This document shows positions 1 through 4,475 of a stretch of DNA of 5,121 nt, piece by piece. Numbering within the stretch: position 1 is the first letter of the stretch; each line of letters opens with the position of its first letter. The stretch covers positions 1-5,121 of the forward strand of contig JACRHK010000110.1 in assembly GCA_016217625.1 (NCBI GenBank), read 5' to 3'. The notes beneath the pieces were generated by a model, which had not been told where the DNA came from, ran no database searches, and saw only the letters and a list, made by a program, of their open reading frames with translations. Made by a program: the position numbers and the translations under genes. This stretch comes from Nitrospirota bacterium. Its GTDB lineage: Bacteria > Nitrospirota > RBG-16-64-22 > JACRHK01.

Positions 1-558
1 GCGGAGCTCGCACCGCCCGGCATACGGGTCGTCGCGCCCTTCCCAGGCGATCCACTCCTGGATAGCCCAGAAGGTCCGCGCGGGGGGAGCCCCGACGGCG
101 CGCGCGACCCGGGAGTTCGCGCCGTCCGCGCCGATGACGGCGTCCACGCGGAGGGTTTCCTCCTTAGCCGATCCGCGTGGCCGCCAGCGGACGACGGGCG
201 GAGGTCCGGGGTCGAGCGCGACGCAGGATCCTTCCAGGAGGAGAACTCCGGCCCGGACAGCGAGATCGCGCAGCATTCCGTCGAAGCGATTGCGCCGGAC
301 CATGGCCAGGGAGTCGGGAGACAGGGAGATGGTGAGCGTGCGGCCGGACGGCGCGTAAACGGCGACCTCTCGGACGGTCCGTTCGATCACCGTCTCGGGA
401 AGGCCGAACTCGCGAAAGGTGACGGACGGCAATCCACCGCCGCAAGGCTTGCTGCCGTTGGGGGCGCGTTCCAGGAGATAGACCGTGGCCCCGCCCTCCG
501 CTAGGATGCGGGCGGCCGTCGCGCCGCCGGGGCCGCCTCCCACCACCGCCACTTTCAC
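1..558 (-). CDS. Geranylgeranyl-reductase-family FAD oxidoreductase (N-terminal 186 codons, runs off window)
   Basis: Hand translation from a GTG at 558-556 gives an open frame of 186 residues to base 1 with no stop; the C-terminal part is outside the window. Residues 3-12 carry the Rossmann dinucleotide motif (G7-x-G9-x-x-G12), followed by E30-R31 at the ribose-binding position. Residues 37-44 read KPCGGGLP, the signature of ChlP/BchP-like geranylgeranyl reductases. An RRNRFD element (88-93) and a second FAD motif, GADGANSR (143-150), follow. Enzymes of this family reduce isoprenoid double bonds (chlorophyll, archaeal lipid or quinone side chains) using FAD. The exact substrate cannot be told from this half. 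It is the third gene of the birA-coaX operon, 14 bp after coaX. The conserved glycine motif begins at residue 7, as expected for a true N-terminus. Family assignment is firm; substrate is unknown. Other flavin monooxygenase-like hydroxylases are the main alternative. Confidence 0.86.
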   Translation of the reverse strand, partial: MKVAVVGGGPGGATAARILAEGGATVYLLERAPNGSKPCGGGLPSVTFREFGLPETVIERTVREVAVYAPSGRTLTISLSPDSLAMVRRNRFDGMLRDLAVRAGVLLLEGSCVALDPGPPPVVRWRPRGSAKEETLRVDAVIGADGANSRVARAVGAPPARTFWAIQEWIAWEGRDDPYAGRCELR

Positions 559-567
559 GGGGTCGTT

Positions 568-573
568 CTCCTT
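568..573 (-). promoter_or_regulatory. Shine-Dalgarno AAGGAG that fixes the GTG start of the FAD oxidoreductase
   Basis: On the minus strand AAGGAG (573 to 568) sits 9 nt before the GTG at 558. It overlaps the first base of the coaX stop codon (TGA at 575-573), so termination of coaX delivers ribosomes to this site. No nearby in-frame ATG competes, which supports the GTG start. Confidence 0.7.
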
Positions 574-1337
574 CAGGCGTTCATGTCGTACAGAAGCTTC
601 AACCCTTCCAGCGTGAGGAAAGGCCGGACCTCGTCGATTCCTTCGATCTCCGGGGCGAGCCGTTCGGCAAGCCCTCCCGTCGCGATCACCCGCGGGGAGT
701 CCTGCAACTCGGTCTTGATCCGCCGGATCAGCCCTTCAATCATCGCGGCGTGGCCCAGCAGCAACCCCGCCTGCATGGCATGGACCGTGTTCGTCCCGAC
801 GGCGCGGGGAGGGCGATCCAGCGACACGCGGGGGAGCTTCGCCGTCCGCTGGAAGAGCGCGTCGGCCGTGATCTCCAACCCGGCCGCAATGGCCCCGCCC
901 AGGTACTCGCCGTCGGCCGACACGACACAAAAGGTCGTGGCCGTGCCCAGGTCCACGAGGATGACCGGCCCGCCGTAGCGATGGTAGGCGGCCACGGCAT
1001 TGACGAGGCGATCAGCCCCCAGCTCTTCCGGGCGGTCGATCCGGAGGGTCAGCCCGGTTTGCAGATGGGGGCCCACCACGGTCGGCTTGAGATGCAGGAA
1101 GTTCCGGGCGACTTCTTCGAAGACCGTCTGGAGGGCGGGGACGACGCAGGAGAGGATCACCGCGTCCACCGCCTCGAGATCCGCTCCGTGGGTGGCCAGG
1201 ATCCCGCGCAGGAGGATGCCGTATTCGTCCGCGCCGGCCTCCGCGCGGGTGCTCAGGCGGCCGTGGCAACGGAGGTCCTCCCCCTGGTAGACGCCCAGGG
1301 TGATCTGGCTGTTGCCGATATCGACGGCGAGCAGCAT
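573..1337 (-). CDS. coaX: Type III pantothenate kinase
   Basis: CoaX phosphorylates pantothenate with ATP in the cytoplasm, the first committed step of coenzyme A synthesis. The 254-residue length is typical. Acetate/sugar kinase-Hsp70 (ASKHA) fold motifs appear in order: the phosphate-1 motif D6-I-G8-N9-S10, DEYGILL (37-43), the pantothenate-site motif GADR (107-110) with its catalytic Asp109, DLGTATTF (129-136), and the adenosine-side TGG (220-222). The end, LTLEGLKLLY (241-250), also matches the family. The start ATG follows the birA stop by 3 bp. A GAGGG (1350-1346) inside the birA end lies 8 nt before it, so the two genes are probably translationally coupled. birA followed by coaX is a recurrent bacterial arrangement, and type III enzymes are not known to be feedback-inhibited by CoA. 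All key residues are intact. Confidence 0.96.
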   Translation of the reverse strand: MLLAVDIGNSQITLGVYQGEDLRCHGRLSTRAEAGADEYGILLRGILATHGADLEAVDAVILSCVVPALQTVFEEVARNFLHLKPTVVGPHLQTGLTLRIDRPEELGADRLVNAVAAYHRYGGPVILVDLGTATTFCVVSADGEYLGGAIAAGLEITADALFQRTAKLPRVSLDRPPRAVGTNTVHAMQAGLLLGHAAMIEGLIRRIKTELQDSPRVIATGGLAERLAPEIEGIDEVRPFLTLEGLKLLYDMNA

Positions 1338-1340
1338 CCC

Positions 1341-2174
1341 TCACGCCCTCAAGAGGCGTACGTCGCCGGCCTCGACGGCCTCCACCTTTCCCGTCTCCAG
1401 CTTCACCAGCAGGCGCCCCTCCGGGTCGAGGCTCCCGGCGCGCCCCCGCAGGGCGGGGCGGGTGAGAAGGTCGATCTGGACCGGCCGATCGGCGAGGCAG
1501 GACAATGCGTCCCATTCCTTATGGATGGGGCCGAACCCCTGGTGGAGGAGGGTCCGGTACCATCGGCCTACCGCGGCCAGGATCTCCCGAAGGAGCACGT
1601 TCCTTGAGATGGGCCTCCCCAGCTCCGTCCGGATCGAAGTCGCGGTCCCGCGGAGCTCCTCCGGGAACGCCTCTTCGGGGAGGTTCACGTTGATCCCGAT
1701 TCCGACAATCACATGGGCGATCCTGCCCTTGTTGGTCTGGATCTCCGACAAGATGCCGGCGACCTTGCGATCCCGCACGATGACATCGTTGGGCCACTTG
1801 AGTTGGACGGGGAGATGCGTGACCTTCCCGATGGCCTGGGCGGCGGCCACGCCCGCCGTGAGCGGGAGCTTGGGAGCCTCTCTGGGATCAAAAGGGGGGC
1901 GCAGGAGGATCGAGGCGTACAGGTTGACCCCCGGCGGGGAGAACCAGATCCGCCCCATCCGCCCCCGGCCGCGTTCCTGGGCGTCGGCCACGACGACCGT
2001 CCCTTCAGGCGCGCCCTCCGCGGCCAACTCGACGGCCCTCGTGTTGGTGGATTCAAGCGTGGGGTAGATGCGGAGGGACCAGGCGGTTCCTTCTCGGTAC
2101 GAGTCGATTCCGACCCGGGGAAGGTCTTCCAGGATGACCTGGGGATCCAGGGTGTCTATGGACGTCGGCTTCAT
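1341..2174 (-). CDS. birA: Biotin-[acetyl-CoA-carboxylase] ligase, monofunctional (no HTH domain)
   Basis: The enzyme makes biotinyl-5'-AMP from biotin and ATP and transfers biotin to a lysine of carrier proteins such as the acetyl-CoA carboxylase BCCP. Visible motifs: STN (42-44), the adenylate-binding loop ERGRGRMGRIW (67-77), KWPNDV (126-131), the biotin-contact lysine K137 in RKVAGIL, GIGINVN (158-164), and a C-terminal SH3-like beta domain (about 230-277). The catalytic domain starts near residue 30. Bifunctional BirA repressors carry a roughly 60-residue winged helix there, so this is a class I ligase that cannot act as a repressor by that domain. The segment LDPQVILEDLP (9-19) resembles the HTH-catalytic linker of longer homologues, hinting at ancestral loss. 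The start is fixed by an in-frame TAG at 2195-2193, seven codons upstream. No clear Shine-Dalgarno precedes the ATG. It is the first gene of the minus-strand operon. Confidence 0.95.
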   Translation of the reverse strand: MKPTSIDTLDPQVILEDLPRVGIDSYREGTAWSLRIYPTLESTNTRAVELAAEGAPEGTVVVADAQERGRGRMGRIWFSPPGVNLYASILLRPPFDPREAPKLPLTAGVAAAQAIGKVTHLPVQLKWPNDVIVRDRKVAGILSEIQTNKGRIAHVIVGIGINVNLPEEAFPEELRGTATSIRTELGRPISRNVLLREILAAVGRWYRTLLHQGFGPIHKEWDALSCLADRPVQIDLLTRPALRGRAGSLDPEGRLLVKLETGKVEAVEAGDVRLLRA

Positions 2175-2199
2175 GGATGCGCGCAGTCCAAGCTAGACC

Positions 2200-2228
2200 A
2201 TCATAGCGCATCCCGAATGGACGGGCAA
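2200..2228 (-). promoter_or_regulatory. Sigma-70-type promoter candidate for birA-coaX-oxidoreductase operon
   Basis: On the minus strand TTGCCC (2228-2223, 4 of 6 to consensus) is followed after exactly 17 nt by TATGAT (2205-2200, 5 of 6). Transcription would start near 2193, giving a leader of about 20 nt before the birA ATG. That is short enough to explain the lack of an obvious Shine-Dalgarno. Spacing and position are good. The -35 match is modest, so this remains a prediction. Confidence 0.5.
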
Positions 2229-2331
2229 ATAAAAACCGACGATCCACCCTGCGTCGCCCTTGAACTAGAGGATTCCCTGTGGTCTTGCTGCAGGGGTGTC
2301 TTTTAACGGACGGGATGGATTTACAAACCAT

Positions 2332-2361
2332 TTGACACACGCGATTTGAGTGGTGTATTAA
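2332..2361 (+). promoter_or_regulatory. Plus-strand promoter candidate with no full-length gene behind it
   Basis: A perfect TTGACA (2332-2337) is followed after 18 nt by TATTAA (2356-2361), or after 17 nt by GTATTA. Predicted start is near 2368, just before the palindrome at 2381-2404. The -35 is consensus and the surroundings are AT-richer than the rest of the window. The -10 is only 4 of 6. No ordinary-length gene follows for 740 bp, so the product would be a small RNA, a short peptide or a remnant leader. Confidence 0.45.
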
Positions 2362-2380
2362 GGAACAACATTTTATCCAG

Positions 2381-2404
2381 ATTCCCCTACCCGTAGGGGG
2401 GAAT
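2381..2404. repeat. 24-bp palindrome / hairpin downstream of the plus-strand promoter
   Basis: CCCCTA (2384-2389) pairs with TAGGGG (2394-2399) around a CCCG loop, and ATT/AAT close the base with a two-G bulge. It lies at about +14 to +37 of the predicted transcript. It could be a dimeric-regulator operator or a 5' RNA hairpin. No T-run follows, so it is not an intrinsic terminator. Confidence 0.55.
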
Positions 2405-2423
2405 AGCTCTTGGGGGAACCGCG

Positions 2424-2510
2424 ATGCTTAACCACCCTCTCCTAGGCGGAGGATCCAAACCCATCCCGGCCAGGAAGCCAGTCCTTGCCGGTCCGGAAGC
2501 GCACCCCTAG
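2424..2510 (+). CDS. Possible 28-residue small ORF (Pro/Gly-rich peptide), unrecognised
   Basis: ATG at 2424 opens 28 codons ending in TAG at 2508-2510. The peptide begins MLNHPLLGGGSKPIPARK and is rich in Pro and Gly, with no transmembrane segment or cysteine. It lies about 55 nt downstream of the predicted plus-strand transcription start and is the first ATG after the palindrome. A weak purine stretch, GGGGGAA (2412-2418), precedes it by 5 nt. I do not recognise the peptide. A chance ORF is quite possible at this length, and only conservation or ribosome profiling could decide. Confidence 0.25.
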   Translation: MLNHPLLGGGSKPIPARKPVLAGPEAHP

Positions 2511-2726
2511 CGTCCCCCCGCAGATCCCGAGAGCCCCCGGGTCTCAACATCTTCTCACATTCTCTGCTGTTCACACGAAGGACAACAAGCAGCTTCTCGC
2601 CCACGGCTCCCTGGCCACCTGCGCGCAAGCAGGGACGGTGTCTGTGGGAGAGGGAGGAGTAAAAAGTCGGGGAGCCTCGGAAAGGGTCAGGCTATGTGAT
2701 TGCAAGACCTGATAATCATATAAAGG
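2511..2726. other. Non-coding stretch without a supported gene
   Basis: Open frames here (for example a TTG-started 75-codon frame on plus and a 66-codon frame on minus) show no family resemblance and no good ribosome site. The only local structures I see are a small hairpin CCTGC (2618-2622) / GCAGG (2629-2633) and an AT-rich patch at 2710-2724 that could hold a weak -10 (GATAAT or TATAAA) without a paired -35. If the IS110 fragment downstream kept its left end, part of this stretch would be its 5' non-coding region, but I cannot place the boundary. Confidence 0.4.
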
Positions 2727-2803
2727 GCACCTCCAGAGCATACCAGAACCTTGCGAATCTGGTATGCTCTAGGGTAGACAACCCCTCTACACCCTGGAGG
2801 TGC
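2727..2803 (+). ncRNA. Three-way-junction RNA element, candidate IS110-type 5' (bridge-RNA-like) region sequestering the transposase SD
   Basis: Three stems abut with no unpaired base at the junction. The closing stem is GCACCTCC (2727-2734) with GGAGGTGC (2796-2803). Hairpin 1 is a perfect 12-bp stem, AGAGCATACCAG (2735-2746) with CTGGTATGCTCT (2759-2770), around a 12-nt loop. Hairpin 2 is AGGGTAGA (2771-2778) with TCTACACCCT (2786-2795), with a 2-nt bulge and a CAACCCC loop. The 3' arm of the closing stem contains GGAGG (2796-2800), the Shine-Dalgarno of the transposase start at 2807, so folding would hide it. IS110-family elements encode a structured guide RNA (bridge RNA or seekRNA) in the non-coding end next to the transposase start, which fits the position. 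The structure is seen directly; the bridge-RNA identity is inference. It may instead be a cis-regulatory leader or a DNA cruciform. Confidence 0.5.
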
Positions 2804-2806
2804 TGG

Positions 2807-2935
2807 ATGAGATGGTCCACTGCGTTTGATCTGCATTCAAACAATTCGTATCTCGGCGTCATCGATGAGAACGAAAAAGGGGACGTTGCCAAGATATTCA
2901 ACTTGCCAGTTGGGGCTGGAAGGGGAGAAGGGTAG
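2807..2935 (+). pseudogene. IS110-family transposase, 5' fragment only
   Basis: ATG at 2807, 6 nt after GGAGG, opens a 42-codon frame ending in TAG at 2933-2935. Residues 1-24 (MRWSTAFDLHSNNSYLGVID and on) match the start of IS110-type DEDD transposases, which typically open with an AFDLHSNN..L.VID stretch. Asp8 is at the position of the first catalytic aspartate. A full transposase has more than 300 residues; the remaining catalytic acidic residues and the C-terminal Tnp20 domain with its catalytic serine are absent. Likeness to the family fades after about residue 25 (near base 2880), where sequence of different origin seems to be joined. The start and ribosome site are intact, so a short non-functional peptide could still be made. 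Recognition is from memory of the family motif, not a search. Confidence 0.6.
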
Positions 2936-2937
2936 GG

Positions 2938-2963
2938 GGCGCCCCGATGGCCATCGTGGCGCC
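2938..2963. repeat. 26-bp near-perfect palindrome
   Basis: GGCGCC (2938-2943) and GGCGCC (2958-2963) flank the perfect 12-bp palindrome CGATGGCCATCG (2945-2956). Overall 12 of 13 arm positions are complementary. It lies just after the stop of the transposase fragment and 19 bp before the next hairpin, and may be part of the same insertion-element end. Confidence 0.55.
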
Positions 2964-2982
2964 GACCGTGAACCCCGTTACT

Positions 2983-3002
2983 CCCCGCCATGAATGGCGG
3001 GG
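2983..3002 (+). mobile_element. Hairpin resembling an IS200/IS605-type right end (tnpB downstream end), remnant
   Basis: CCCCGCCA (2983-2990) and TGGCGGGG (2995-3002) form a perfect 8-bp stem with a TGAA loop, followed by CTTCTTCC. A GC-rich stem with a TGAA-like loop followed by a CTTC-type stretch is common at the right end of IS200/IS605-family elements downstream of tnpB. No tnpB or tnpA coding sequence is present, so at most an end survives. A plain intergenic hairpin is the alternative. Confidence 0.35.
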
Positions 3003-3024
3003 CTTCTTCCAAGGAAGCGTTTTT
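3002..3024 (+). terminator. Weak intrinsic-terminator-like hairpin plus T-run
   Basis: GCTTC (3002-3006) pairs with GAAGC (3014-3018) over a 7-nt loop, followed by G and five T (3020-3024). It follows the stronger GC-rich hairpin, sharing base 3002 with it. The pair could end transcripts entering from the mobile-element scar before the sigma gene. The 5-bp stem is short. Confidence 0.35.
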
Positions 3025-3034
3025 AAATCCTCCC

Positions 3035-3109
3035 TTCCTCCTCCCCGGCCTGCCCCGTGGGAAGCTGCGCTTCTATCGGGGCCTGAAGGCAGGGGCTTCC
3101 TGGGAGGAA
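3035..3109 (+). promoter_or_regulatory. Structured leader able to pair with the sigma-factor Shine-Dalgarno
   Basis: TTCCTCC (3035-3041) is exactly complementary to GGAGGAA (3103-3109), which contains the ribosome-binding site for the GTG at 3114. Inside this potential closing stem lies a layered hairpin: CCTGCC/GGCAGG (3049-3054 with 3088-3093), CCCG/CGGG (near 3054-3057 with 3077-3080), and GAAGC/GCTTC (3061-3065 with 3069-3073) around a TGC loop. The fold would hide the start site. Whether it regulates or is only an insertion-element remnant is open. No convincing ECF-type promoter was found in this leader. Confidence 0.35.
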
Positions 3110-3113
3110 CGGG

Positions 3114-3647
3114 GTGAACGAGGATTTCGAACTCATTGACCGGTTCCTCGCGGGCGATCAGACGGCATTTGATAAACTGGTGGAACGGTACAAACGACAG
3201 ACCTATCAGCTGGCCTACCGGCTGACGGCCAACCATGACGATGCGGCCGAGCTCTCTCAGGAAGCGTTTGTGCGGGCGTTTCAGGGGTTAAGGCATTTCA
3301 AGAAGGAGGCCGGTTTCCCTACCTGGCTGTATCGGATTACCTATAACCTCTGTCTGAATCACTTGAAGCGGAATCGCAAGCAGCGCGAGGTCCCGATGGA
3401 AGAGATGCCTCCGATGGAAGCTGGACAGCCAGGACCGCTCCGGCTGCTGGAGCGTGGGGAGCGGAGTCGGAAGGTGCGGGAGGCCATCCGTCGCCTGCCG
3501 TTGAAACAGCGGACCACGCTGATCCTCCGCGTCCACCACAACCTGTCGCACAAGGAGATTGCGGAAGTCCTCCGGTGCTCCGTGGGAACGGTGAAGGCCA
3601 ACTTCTTTCATGCCGTGCGGGGCCTCCGGGAGTTATTGCAAGAGTGA
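3114..3647 (+). CDS. ECF sigma factor (RpoE-like, sigma-70 family)
   Basis: The 177-residue protein has the two-domain ECF layout. Sigma region 2 spans about residues 19-88, with the core-binding and -10-melting segment rich in aromatic residues (LVERYKRQTYQLAYRL, AAELSQEAFVRAFQGL, FPTWLYRITYNLCLNHLKR). A linker follows (about 89-118), then region 4 (about 120-172) with its helix-turn-helix SHKEIAEVLRCSVGTVKANF. It directs RNA polymerase to a stress regulon. The GTG start is supported by GGGAGG (3102-3107) 6 nt upstream and by the usual short N-terminus before region 2. The anti-sigma gene follows 17 bp downstream, the normal pairing. The linker (MEEMPPMEAGQPGP, 95-108) is acidic and Pro-rich, as is usual. 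Which ECF subgroup it belongs to, and hence the stimulus, cannot be decided by eye. No self-regulated promoter is evident upstream. Confidence 0.93.
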   Translation: MNEDFELIDRFLAGDQTAFDKLVERYKRQTYQLAYRLTANHDDAAELSQEAFVRAFQGLRHFKKEAGFPTWLYRITYNLCLNHLKRNRKQREVPMEEMPPMEAGQPGPLRLLERGERSRKVREAIRRLPLKQRTTLILRVHHNLSHKEIAEVLRCSVGTVKANFFHAVRGLRELLQE

Positions 3648-3664
3648 AGAGGGAGACAGAACCG

Positions 3665-4327
3665 ATGCAGTGCAAAGCTTACCAAGAGGCCCTCCTCGAA
3701 GCCCTGGCTGAAGGACGGACGGAAGCGCTCGGGGATGCGCTGGAGGCCCACCTCCAGACCTGCGCGTCCTGCCGGGAGGAATTTCAGTCCGCCTCCCGAA
3801 CGCTGGAACTGGTCCGGACGATCCCCGTCCCCGAGCCGGATTCGCGCTTTTGGGCGAACTATCTCCCCAACGTCCGCAGGAAAATTGCCGAGGCCGAAGA
3901 ACGGCGACGGACGCGTTGGTGGCACTGGGTCCCTGTTCCCTTGCTGGGGACGCTCGCCGTCGGGGCGCTGGCGCTGGCTATGATTTTCCAGGGCGGTTTC
4001 CGGCAGCAGACTGCCCCTCCCTCACCGCTTGATCCGGAGATCGAAGTCGCTTTCCCGCTGCAACCCGGGTGGGAGGACCTGGCGAAAGAACCGAACCTGC
4101 TCCTGTCGGACCTGGTCCCCGGCGATCGGGTAGAACGCGATCTGCTGGCCAAGCTCTTGCCTCCCGAAGCGGCTGCCGCCCTCCCTCAGATCGAAGAAGC
4201 GCTGGCCATTCACCGGACCTCCGGGATCTCTTCGGGCCTCTTCGCTTACGAACAGGCGTACACGATCCTCGAAGAGACGACGGAGCACGAGCGCGCCCTG
4301 CTACTGGCCCGGATTCGGGAAGGGTGA
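3665..4327 (+). CDS. Zinc-finger (zf-HC2) transmembrane anti-sigma factor
   Basis: The 220-residue protein is the expected partner of the preceding sigma factor. Its N-terminal cytoplasmic part carries the zinc-binding anti-sigma signature: Cys3, then H29-x3-C33-x2-C36. A basic and acidic linker (EAEERRRTR, 76-84) precedes one hydrophobic segment (about 88-108, WVPVPLLGTLAVGALALAMIF). About 110 residues, mostly acidic and helical, would then lie outside the membrane. By family precedent it holds the sigma factor at the membrane until the external domain senses stress, then releases it by proteolysis or conformational change. I chose ATG 3665 because Cys3 sits right after it and GGGAG (3651-3655) is 9 nt upstream. 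An in-frame GTG at 3644 overlapping the sigma stop is a less likely start. The external domain has no motif I recognise. It contains a run of acidic pairs (LPQIEEAL, YTILEETTEHE) but no cysteines. Confidence 0.88.
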   Translation: MQCKAYQEALLEALAEGRTEALGDALEAHLQTCASCREEFQSASRTLELVRTIPVPEPDSRFWANYLPNVRRKIAEAEERRRTRWWHWVPVPLLGTLAVGALALAMIFQGGFRQQTAPPSPLDPEIEVAFPLQPGWEDLAKEPNLLLSDLVPGDRVERDLLAKLLPPEAAAALPQIEEALAIHRTSGISSGLFAYEQAYTILEETTEHERALLLARIREG

Positions 4328-4342
4328 GGGATGGGGGGATAT

Positions 4343-4442
4343 AGTCAATAAGTCATTAAGAAAATAAGTCAATAGGTCATTAAGTAAATATCGACTCGTT
4401 GCTTATTGACTTATTGACGCATTGACTTATTGACTCATAGAC
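4343..4442. repeat. Two facing arrays of 8-bp tandem units (inverted octamer arrays)
   Basis: Left array: six 8-bp units at 4343-4390, consensus AGTCAATA (units AGTCAATA, AGTCATTA, AGAAAATA, AGTCAATA, GGTCATTA, AGTAAATA). A 12-bp centre (4391-4402) follows. Right array: five units at 4403-4442, consensus TTATTGAC, the inverted complement of the left units. Two 7-bp units TATTCAC (4443-4456) continue it. The halves can form an imperfect hairpin of about 40 bp between the anti-sigma stop and the next gene. It is strongly AT-rich against a GC-rich background. It could be an mRNA processing or stability element, a protein-binding array or a repeat expansion; no promoter within it is convincing. 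Confidence 0.8.
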
Positions 4443-4457
4443 TATTCACTATTCACT
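4441..4457 (+). repeat. 17-bp inverted repeat, left copy (upstream of LTxxQ gene)
   Basis: ACTATTCACTATTCACT is an exact inverted match to 5070-5086, beyond the stop of the next gene. It is built of TATTCAC heptamers. The AGGAGG ribosome site of the downstream gene begins 8 bp later (4465-4470). Confidence 0.7.
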
Positions 4458-4475
4458 GATATATAGGAGGTTCCG

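Noticed and set aside
750..1607. 285-codon plus-strand open frame
   Set aside because: It lies antisense to coaX and birA, whose motifs are unambiguous. It is a GC-driven shadow frame with no family resemblance.
1300..2067. 255-codon plus-strand open frame
   Set aside because: It is antisense to birA, low in complexity (Arg/Ser/Pro-rich) and has no ribosome site.
2485..2712. 75-codon plus-strand frame with TTG start
   Set aside because: No Shine-Dalgarno, no recognisable motif, and composition is like translated non-coding DNA.
2700..2724. Promoter for the transposase fragment (TTGCAA with TATAAA)
   Set aside because: The spacer is only 13 nt. The AT-rich patch is real but no properly spaced pair was found.
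2716..3012. 98-codon minus-strand frame
   Set aside because: It runs antisense through the IS110 fragment and across the palindromes. Its content is explained by those features.
4343..4456. CRISPR array
   Set aside because: Units are 7-8 bp and directly abutting, with no unique spacers and no cas genes.
4400..4465. Sigma-70 promoter for the LTxxQ gene using the repeated TTGAC units
   Set aside because: TTGACT copies at 4422 and 4430 have no -10-like hexamer at 16-18 nt. Matches arise from the repeat itself.
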